This document shows positions 56,736 through 64,000 of a DNA stretch of 64,000 nt, piece by piece (position 1 is the stretch's first letter; each line of letters starts with the position of its first letter). The notes under the pieces are model-generated. The model worked only from the letters and a program-made list of their open reading frames with translations. It did no database searches and was not told the origin of the DNA. The stretch spans positions 1,988,539 through 2,052,538 of the forward strand of contig MU004185.1 of assembly GCA_010093605.1 (NCBI GenBank), read 5' to 3'. A program made the position numbers and the translations under genes. The DNA comes from Lophium mytilinum. Its lineage: Eukaryota; Ascomycota; Dothideomycetes; Mytilinidiales; Mytilinidiaceae.

Positions 56736-57134
56736 TCATGCCCGAACCAGCCCATAAAACAACGTCCACGTCAACACAAACCCACTCATCCCACCAAACA
56801 CCTCGCCCAGCCACAGATCCCCAAGCGGGCTATGGAAGTACTCGGAAGCCTTCCCCTCAGCCCGGAAGGCGAATATGAGGACCGACACCAGCAGCGACGC
56901 GGCCAGGTAGAATATGAAGCCGGGGTAGGACTCTAGTCCGAGGGTGCCGGCGGCGACGCCGAAGAGGGACGCGGTGAGGCTGCGTATGTTCGAGATAGTC
57001 TAGAGGTGGCGATGTGAGCGGGAGGCTGGGGGGGACTGGAAGGGATGACACGAGCGGTGTTGAAGTACCTGCGCGTTGTGCTGCACGCTTGACTGCACGA
57101 TGGGGCTTATGGCTAGTTCTCGTTCGTCGAGCAT
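56736..57134 (-). CDS. EMC6: ER membrane protein complex subunit 6
   Basis: Two exons, 57134-57069 and 56999-56736, give 109 residues. The sequence matches the family throughout: MLDERELAISPIVQSSVQHN, then ISNIRSLTASLFGVAAGTLG, LESYPGFIFYLAASLLVSVL, and the end VFGGMSGFVLTWTLFYGLVR. Three membrane segments are visible. EMC6 is a core subunit of the ER membrane insertase that places tail-anchored and multi-span proteins. The 69-nt intron follows HNAQ, and the acceptor CTCTAG precedes ACTATCTCG. The start has little choice since the next ATG is far inside. Confidence 0.93.
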
Positions 57135-57735
57135 GATGGAGGCTGTGCTACGGAAGGTGCCGGAGAGGCTGGAACAAGGGGCGAGTTGCTTCTTGGGCCG
57201 GTAGTTCGAGGTGGTTCGTGGGCGTTCGGGGGTGAGGTTGCGACAGCAATTGCTCGGCCGCGCTCGGATGGGGTCGAGTTGCGAATGTCGCGAGCGGGTC
57301 TTACGGGCTTAGCGGACGGATCTTTCAGCTCTGGGACCAGCGTCAGATTCCAGAAATCGGCGGTAACGAACGATGTACTGCGGTCCTATCGCTGTGTGGT
57401 GTACGTACTGCGATGTGATGTCGGTGACGGTGGAGTTTGGAATCACAATGCGCCGAGCCGAAGAACCGGCCGACGTCTGAGCGCGAAGTATCGGCTTGCC
57501 GACTAAACCTAGTTCTGTGGGTCCCGGCTATCCTTGCACCGTCACTTCATTGGGCCATTTTCACCACAGAGAAAAGAGATACGGGGAGAGGGGATAGTAG
57601 ATTCTATGTATTGCTATTTTGAAACACATCGCTAGAACTCGGGCACCAGCGCCGACCATGGGTATATTGCGACCATATCAATGTACAATACATCCCAAAC
57701 TCCTGCTTATTCTGGGAGAAAGCAATCAGACTTTC
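57135..57735. other. intergenic upstream of EMC6
   Basis: 600 bases between EMC6 and the next minus-strand gene. A 106-codon plus frame (57186-57506) has no motif and is probably chance. Confidence 0.45.
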
Positions 57736-58725
57736 TATTCTGCTAGGAGATCACTGTAGTCGTCAAGATACCTGATGTATGTTAGTCTACGGCTCTGTAC
57801 CTTTGATTGAAGTACTCACTGCTGCAAGTGTGCCGGAAGAGTGTAGCCAGGCACGTTATGGGCCAGTCTCAGATATCTGAGCGCTTCACGGAAGTATCGC
57901 TCATTGACTCGCGCATATGACACGTTCCCCAAGCTCATATAAGCTTCAGCGGCCTGAAAAAGTCTTGTTAGTGTGTTTATAGCATGTCCGGACAAGGAGA
58001 AAGACGTACAACAGTCAGGAGGCTTCCGGTCTGATGCCCCTGAGCTAGTGCTAAGTCAACTGCTCGGCCTAGATACTCAATTGCCGGCAAGAGTAGGCCT
58101 CGTGCGACCACATAGTCTGCTGTATGCAATCTCTCCTCGGCCTCCGCTGCAGCTCTAGCTGACCGTCTTTCATCCTCACTCCTAGTCACTGCCGGCGAAG
58201 ATGTCATAGCTCCCATGCTACTTCCGCTGCTGCTTGAGAACCCATCCAGCTGGTGTATTCTTGCCAGGTTTGGCTGGGCCCTTGAGAGCCAGTTCTGACC
58301 TATTACTACGCGGAGTCAGTAGAGAGCTTTTGATGATAGATCGGGATCTTACATCTCATGAGATCAACTTCTCCGGGCGCAAGTTCCAAAATAGTGAGCG
58401 CTTGTCGTAGGCACCAATTTGCTATATCAGGTACACCCTCGCTATCTGTGTCGGAGTAGGCAAGTCTTTGGAGGACACCAATGAGCCAGATCTGCCACTG
58501 TCTGCTTGCATACTCGTGATGCACATTTGTGAGCTCCAGGTGTGCAGTGATATGTCTTGCCGCGACAAGATGTTCCCTCCACTGATGTGGCGCCGTGTCG
58601 ATTACTATGGCGATCCGGTCCACTGTGGCCGTCGCGGTTTCGAAACTCGGGGCTTCCATGAGGCCTGATCGCCCAGGACACGCTAGTGAAGCTAATGGGA
58701 GCTGTCTCAAGATGATAGTGTTCAA
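57736..58725 (-). CDS. hypothetical protein with TPR-like helices
   Basis: Four exons (58725-58353, 58299-58010, 57953-57820, 57772-57736) give 277 residues. The N-terminal half is helical (WREHLVAARHITAHLELTNV, RQWQIWLIGVLQRLAYSDTD, NWCLRQALTILELAPGEVDL). After a Ser-rich linker (GFSSSSGSSMGAM) come helix pairs that look like tetratricopeptide repeats: ADYVVARGLLLPAIEYLGRA, LALAQGHQTGSLLTVAAEAY, then MSLGNVSYARVNERYFREAL and RYLRLAHNVPGYTLP. The ends of the exons join cleanly in frame. It looks like a conserved fungal protein, perhaps a scaffold, but I cannot name it. No signal peptide. Confidence 0.7.
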
Positions 58726-61437
58726 AAGAGAGATGATGAGGGCGGTTTAGTGACGTAAGTACAGAACCAACGACCTTCGATGATACTTATACTGTTTTGA
58801 AATGGACTTCAGTTATAACGCTGTCCATAGACCTTACCACTTTGGATAGTGTCAAAAAGCAGTGGCGACTGACCGCAGGATGGGAAAAAGCGGCATGATA
58901 GGCTTCAAGGAAGGTAGACAGGCAAGGGAAGATGAGAAACAGGGCGGCAAGTCGGACATGAATGTCGACGGCTTAATGGAGCATAATATCCCTCAGCCAT
59001 CGCGAAAGAAGATTAGAGGGCTGACTCTTCTGCCTGCACCTGTGCAAGTGAACATTAGGGCTTTGCCACTATGCAAGTCTTACGCCGGTGTCTAGGTAGT
59101 CGGCGTATGGTTGTCGCGAATGAGGTCGGTCGGCCGACCCAGTCGGTGATGGCTCCTGGCAGCACCGTCTGTGTGGCGATGGCTGGGCCCCCCTCACGAT
59201 AGAGAACCAAAAGGCCTCGAGCAATGCAGGCCCTCGTAGTTTGGATGCTTGCATGGTGCCAAACCTGAAAAAAGCCCCTAGATTGAGTTGACGGCCCTCG
59301 TAGTAGGCCTTCTAAACACTCGGTCAGCAAAACGCCAGCGGCGATCATACTGAAAAGAGAGAAAAACGACCGTAGACCAACGTGGACAGAACTACGGAAT
59401 GGAAGGGGAGAGAGTAGTGTAGGCGTGAAGTTGGAGGTCGGGGTTTTGTCAGCACCCTCGTCCCGCGAGCGTCGGGCCCCGATCAGTTTAGCCAAGCATC
59501 GCCATGTCATAGCGTGCAGGCGATGAGGTGTGTACCTGATTACATGTACGCGATGGGGAAGCCTAGGAGATAACATAATCAGCAATAATAGCCCTGGCAC
59601 GTCATGCCGTCCCCGTTTCGCGCCGTATCTTGACGCCTTGCAAGGCTACGCGGAAGAGTGCCGTGCTGCCGAACTGTCTCGGGCGGTGTTAAGAGCGAGA
59701 GCGCTAGCGAGAGTAGACAATAGATGCCGACGCGACCTTGAAGCAGCCTCTCTAAAGTTGACAAAATACATTCGTGTGGTATTTTCGGATGAAGATGTGG
59801 AGTCTTGCGCCTACACGAATTGTTAGATATAGGCTTCAGGTGCCTCCAAATGGAGACTCGGTTCCTGTCCAGCAAGTACCCACAATTCAAGACGGGCTGT
59901 GGGTCTCTTTGGTCAGGTTCTATTTGAAGCAAACACTTTAGTCAGCCTCTTCTGCTCCAAATACTCCCACCCACCCTCCTTGATCAATGTTCTTGCGCAG
60001 GACGACTATCGACAAGTCATGAGGACCCCACGATCGTCAACCCCATGACAAAGCGCAAGTGAAAGTCGTCTAAGAGTCCAGTTCGTCCACGGGAACAGCG
60101 AGGTCGTACCAAAAGCGCCTCTGTTATTATCCTACGATTAGTATCTTTTCGTGCCGGATCGGAAAGAAGTAGGACTTCGTTCCTGGAGTTGAACGACGAA
60201 GTAGACTGTTAGGGCCGTCCTTGCTCCGAATAGTGCCCGTGGTGGTCGAAGTTCGGCACCGAAGACCAGACAGGACGAGTTGCAGCTGTGTAACTTGAGG
60301 GAGCCAGTGTTGTCGCGGCACGCTGATAGCAGAACCGGAAACTTACAGCTCTAGACGCATGCTGTGGTTAGCATGCAGGTGGCTGCGAGGGTTAAATACG
60401 GTACTGGGAGCTGACGAGGGAGACTTCATTGGCCAGAATAGCCTCTTCAGGGTTATAAAGCCTTTTTGTTAAGCAGCATTTACAAGATACGCTAACCATA
60501 GCATGCGTTTAAGGGCTGTACACCCACAGTCTTCCCGCTGCCGAATGTGTTCTCTCTAGTAATTCATATGCATCCTTTGGCACGATGACTTAAACACCGA
60601 CTTTATACAAACGCAGCGCCAATTTATTATCAAAAGCACTTCTCCAATAGGGGTACGTACTCCTTTCTCAAGCTTATCTGAGCCTATACTCGATCTCATA
60701 GCTTCTACGGGCAAAATCTGCTCTACGTTCCTACAATCACTAAGAAGACCTCTGGCTTCAGCATTAATGCGTCAACTATCACTCTCCCATCGTCTAGCAG
60801 CCATGCTTCTTCCTCTCTTTCCTACTTCTCTTCGAGCTTTCTCGATCGAGTCCAAGACTATCTGCGCGCCTCTCTCGACCCAGCACTCACCACATCACCC
60901 CTCAGCCCATTGACTTCTCCAACATCGCCAGCTGCCCTACACCACCGCTTCCACAATAAGCCCAAACGTCGCCCAGCTGAAGCCTGTAAAGCTTCAAATT
61001 ATATTTCAGAATGCTTGGAAATCGCACCGTCCTATTCGTACCTGCGTGTGTATATGCTTATGATGTTAAATTATATAGGGTAATTAAGAAAACAGGAAAG
61101 GGACAACTCTACCTGTATTTTGAGTCTCTTCGACCTATAGCGTACCCTCATGCCACAGCGGCTGCCTGAAGAACCCGGTGGGATGACAAGGCAGGCTGAG
61201 TTCAGCCTCGCGGCGTCTCCAATAAGAAACTCCCACGGAACTCATGTATGCAGACCCATGTCACTGCATGATTGGCACAGCCTCTTCTTTCAGCCTGATC
61301 GCTCAGCTAGAGAAGTTGAACGTCAACCCACTTTGCACTTCTCATCAGCGAAATCCAACTCTCAGCGCGAAAAGCTTCATTTTCTGGCTGGAAATCTCCC
61401 AAAAGCAGGCAAGAGCTATTGGTTAAATCTGGTGGTG
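58726..61437. other. 2.7 kb gene-poor region
   Basis: Contains overlapping frames up to 181 codons (59055-59600 minus) without motifs; GGCCCTCGTAGT is repeated at about 59229 and 59292. A 133-codon frame without a start at 60682-61083 is listed separately. No RNA gene was seen. Confidence 0.45.
60682..61083 (+). other. open frame without start, possible orphan exon or relic
   Basis: 134 codons open from a TGA at 60679-60681 to TAA at 61081-61083, with no Met in the first 120. The content is Ser/Thr/Pro-rich then basic (SPLSPLTSPTSPAALHHRFH, NKPKRRPAEACKASNYISEC), which looks coding-like. It could be a terminal exon of a gene whose other exons were not found, or a remnant. Confidence 0.2.
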
Positions 61438-62567
61438 ATGTCGACCTTGCCAAAGACGCCAGTATGCGCGGGGGATAGCCCGCTCTCGATTACCGCCAAC
61501 ATATTCGGGATCCTGACATTCGCCTACGCCCTCATAGTCGGCGGAATATTATATTCCAACCCGGTCACAAACTCCATGCGGAATGCTCCACGGGAAATAA
61601 AGGACATGTTCGACTGGAGTGAGAGAAGATACATGGAATCAATTCAGCTATATGCCGCTCTCCAAACGGTAGGGGATTCAGTACGAGTAAGGGAAAGGGC
61701 ACGCATGGCTCTGCCCCTGCTCGGTGATCTCAGGATCGAGCTGGCCGAGTTTAGAGATAGGGCACACAAAATGGGAAACCCTAGAGACTTTAGTTACTAC
61801 CGGAGGCGAAGTCTGATCCACTCATATAGAAGCCGCGCCCGCTTTCTGCTCGAGAAGGAGAAGTTGGAGAAACTGCGAGAGAAAATCGACAGCAAGTTTG
61901 CGGAGGCTAAAGGGCATGCAGAGAAGATTGACATACAGTATAACCCCGAAATACCCATCTGACCTAGGGGACCGTCTTACTGATGCGCAATGGTATAGAA
62001 CAGACCCCAACGTTCAAATACGCGAGATGCTATACGGCATTATCGAAGTCGTCCATAATACCCAGGACATGACCCGTTTCCTTGTCGAGCCACAGCAGTA
62101 AGTCCTTGTAGTTGCATTCTCCATTAAAGGATACGGGGTTCTAATTGCCTGCTTTTTTCCAGTAATAAGATGACCACGATGGAGCAAATGGAGCTTCTCA
62201 TACGCCAACAACAGGCTCTCGGACAAAGACTAGAAGAGCTTCACAAATCGTTGTTGGTGTCAGAACGACAATATCCGCCAACGGAAGACAACGAAACCGA
62301 AAGCATTCGTCAACAACTATCTGTTGGCCAAAATGATTCAGCATCGATTGGTGAAAATGGCGAAGTCGATGATAGAACTCCAGCTGGGCGTGAAAACGCG
62401 TAAGTCATACATGAACCTTTTGAAATAGGCTTCTGTACTGACTAAACTTCTTTAGAAGAAACGAGTATACGTCCTACGAGGAGATGGGCCTAATGCGTCC
62501 CATATCAGCGGTTGGTAAAGAAACTCAAGGGACGAGCGATACAGGCCCAATCGACAAACAACCTTAA
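61438..62567 (+). CDS. hypothetical single-span membrane protein, integrity uncertain
   Basis: From ATG 61438 the frame starts MSTLPKTPVCAGDSPLSITA and has one membrane segment (ANIFGILTFAYALIVGGILY), followed by long charged helices (RRYMESIQLYAALQTVGDSV, RARFLLEKEKLEKLREKIDS). The coding pattern then moves to another frame near 61935, either across an intron with a weak donor (GTTTGCGG at 61895, 43 nt) or through a frameshift. It continues DLGDRLTDAQWYRTDPNVQI to 62097, resumes after an intron at 62163-62399 (NKMTTMEQMELLIRQQQALG) and after another at 62456, stopping with TAA at 62565-62567. The layout resembles a fungal family of membrane proteins with an SPLSxxxNIxGILTF start that I cannot name further. 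An upstream in-frame ATG at 61150 is less likely. Confidence 0.5.
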
Positions 62568-62717
62568 ATGGCAGGCGAAGACGAGGCATCCCCTATAAAT
62601 CCAGAGGGCATGAATATCCTCACAGCTTCGATCACTCCTGAAGCTTCTATAACGCCATCTGGAGCTGACAACTCTGGCCCGGCCCTCAAAACGGAACCGG
62701 GCGGCCAAAAAGATTGA
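62568..62717 (+). other. in-frame extension after the TAA stop
   Basis: Directly after the TAA the same frame restarts with ATG and runs 49 codons (MAGEDEASPINPEGMNILTA, SITPEASITPSGADNSG...) to TGA. Its acidic, Pro/Ser-rich composition continues that of the preceding exon, so the TAA may be a new premature stop, or the two are joined by readthrough. Confidence 0.3.
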
Positions 62718-63519
62718 AACGCAGAATGATGCAATTGGGCACACCACCTGGAAACCTATTTCTTTTTCCAGCTATCGAGTTTTAGCTTCTGGTATTCTAG
62801 AGCATGGACGCTTGTTATAATTTGCACATGACTTCGCGAGGATCTTGCTGTGGGATGTGATGCATGTAGAATAGTTCACGGTATTTCACGAACTAGAGGT
62901 ATGAATTAGAGCCTTAGTCTGGGCTCAAAGATAGAACATTGAGGCGACTGCTGGGGGTCGAAGGAGTACAACGAGCCCGTAAAAGCTAGGCCTTCATGAA
63001 GTGAATAAAATTCGGAGATGAAGATTAGACTTATCTTGCGCTATTCAAATTGTATTATATGATAAAATCACAATGCATGTATAGATAAATTCGTAAGAGC
63101 ATCCCCGCTATGACCCGCCAGGCATGGAATCACATTAAATGGAACTCTCGCTTAGTAAACCGAGCCCCAACGTTATGAATTTTCCTGTGCTCCAGCATTT
63201 GTTAAATTTTCTGAAATTAAAGGGAGCTATAAGCGGGTGCTAGGAGACCACAGCGTAATTATTTCAAGTTATGCATCCTATATTGCGTGGTTGAAAGGTA
63301 CCAAAAGTATTTCACTGCCCCCAATTTTGGAGAGTTCCATTTAATCTGATTCCATGCCTGCCGCATGACGTCTAAATGACCCCTCCCTCTCCAGTCCCAA
63401 ACCATGACAGCTACAATGATCATTCGAAAAGATCTACATTCCCAAAACACATCCACAAACTTCTCGTCCTCTCCTCTCTACCCTCCTGAATTATTCCAAA
63501 CCTCTCAAAAATCATCATC
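62718..63519. other. intergenic upstream of the NAD(P)HX dehydratase gene
   Basis: 800 bases, moderately A/T-rich, no gene or repeat seen. The last 100 bases form the leader of the following gene. Confidence 0.5.
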
Positions 63520-64000
63520 ATGGCCAACGCTACGAGAAAAGAGCTAATCGGCAAGGTATACAAGATGATACCACCAATGCTCGAGAGCTTCCACAAAGGC
63601 ACTTCCCCCATTGCCCACTCCACAGCTTGAAAACTACCATACTAACCTCCCCTCAGGTCAATTGGGCCGCGTAGCAGTCATAGGCGGCAGCGAAGACTAC
63701 ACCGGCGCCCCCTACTTCTCCGCCATGGCCTCCGCAAAGCTAGGGTGCGACATGGTAATCTCCCCCCTCCCCCTCCCCCTCCCCCTCCCCCCTCTTTAAC
63801 TTTCTCCTAGAGCCACGTAATCTGCGAGCCGGGCGCCGGCGCCGTGATAAAAACCTACTCCCCAAACCTAATGGTGCACCCGTACATGCGGCAATCCAAA
63901 AACCTCGCGAGCACGGAATCCCTCGACAGCGTCGCCTCCGAAGTCGTCGGCATGCTCTCGCGCCTCCACGTCGTCGTCATCGGACCGGGTCTCGGCCGCG
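63520..64000 (+). CDS. NNR2: ATP-dependent NAD(P)HX dehydratase, 5' part
   Basis: Exons 63520-63598, 63657-63754 and 63811 to the window edge; the gene continues outside. The protein opens [20 protein letters not shown] and carries the family block [20 protein letters not shown] followed by [20 protein letters not shown] and [12 protein letters not shown], part of the ribokinase-like nucleotide site. The enzyme restores NADH and NADPH damaged by hydration, using ATP, together with an epimerase. Intron 1 appears to start with GC rather than GT (CACAAAG|GCACTT) and ends after ACTAAC...CTCAG; no GT donor in the right phase exists. Intron 2 is filled with a CCCCTC repeat. Confidence 0.92.
63762..63791 (+). 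repeat. (CCCCTC)n microsatellite in intron 2 of the dehydratase gene
   Basis: About five tandem CCCCTC units occupy most of the 56-nt intron between the donor GTAATC and the acceptor CTCCTAG. It probably doubles as the polypyrimidine tract. Confidence 0.85.

Noticed and set aside
59055-59600. 181-codon minus-strand frame
   Set aside because: No motif, odd composition with scattered hydrophobic stretches, no exon support.

Overview
This window is nuclear DNA of a filamentous ascomycete (Pezizomycotina). Most intact genes are interrupted by 45-150 nt introns with GT...AG ends and CTAAC/CTGAC-like branch sites, codon use is balanced, and the proteins have fungal families and neighbours: a Reg1-type PP1 regulator, fungal ELMO protein, mitochondrial MSH1, HEM12, FCY1, YDJ1, DNM1, BUD16, EMC6 and a GH64 glucanase. 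Gene content and the gene-poor spacers would fit a dothideomycete; that placement is inference.

Layout. 1.3-2.6 kb: an acyltransferase gene whose single intron carries a TA-flanked MITE. 2.6-11.8 kb: a 9 kb stretch with no intact gene, holding broken gene pieces (an MFS sugar transporter piece, a frameshifted unknown gene), a second MITE and a dispersed 60-bp repeat. 11.8-16.9 kb: a Reg1-like phosphatase regulator and an ELMO/CED-12 protein. 16.9-21.8 kb: no recognisable gene. 21.9-23.7 kb: a conserved serine-rich fungal protein. 24.4-26.8 kb: an array of CACGTG plus TATA-box promoters that alternate in direction and outline three modules with facing promoters; a fourth such module lies at 44.2-45.0 kb. 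27.2-36.7 kb: dense housekeeping block (two small hypothetical genes, MSH1 and HEM12 sharing a 191-bp divergent promoter, FCY1, YDJ1). 36.7-45.7 kb: sparse, with a secreted GH64 glucanase, a CaaX-tailed hypothetical protein and a dead AAA+ ATPase gene. 45.7-58.7 kb: dense block on the minus strand (PEBP-like membrane protein, DNM1, FSH hydrolase, BUD16, PCNA, EMC6, a hypothetical protein) with a pogo/Tigger-like MITE. 58.7-64.0 kb: mostly empty, a membrane protein of uncertain integrity and the 5' part of the NAD(P)HX dehydratase gene, cut by the window edge.

The genes do not form one pathway. Recurrent themes are mitochondrial upkeep (MSH1, DNM1, YDJ1, heme synthesis), DNA maintenance (PCNA, MSH1) and cofactor or metabolite repair (BUD16, NNR2, FCY1). 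No biosynthetic cluster, tRNA, rRNA or CRISPR array was seen. The most unusual signals are the alternating E-box/TATA array, the PCNA gene (start codon assembled by splicing, two stop-free 57-nt introns, one lying six residues before Lys164), an 11-nt microexon in BUD16, and MITE-like insertions inside introns of two genes. Exon borders were worked out by hand from splice signals, reading frame and family conservation; each total coding length given is a multiple of three.
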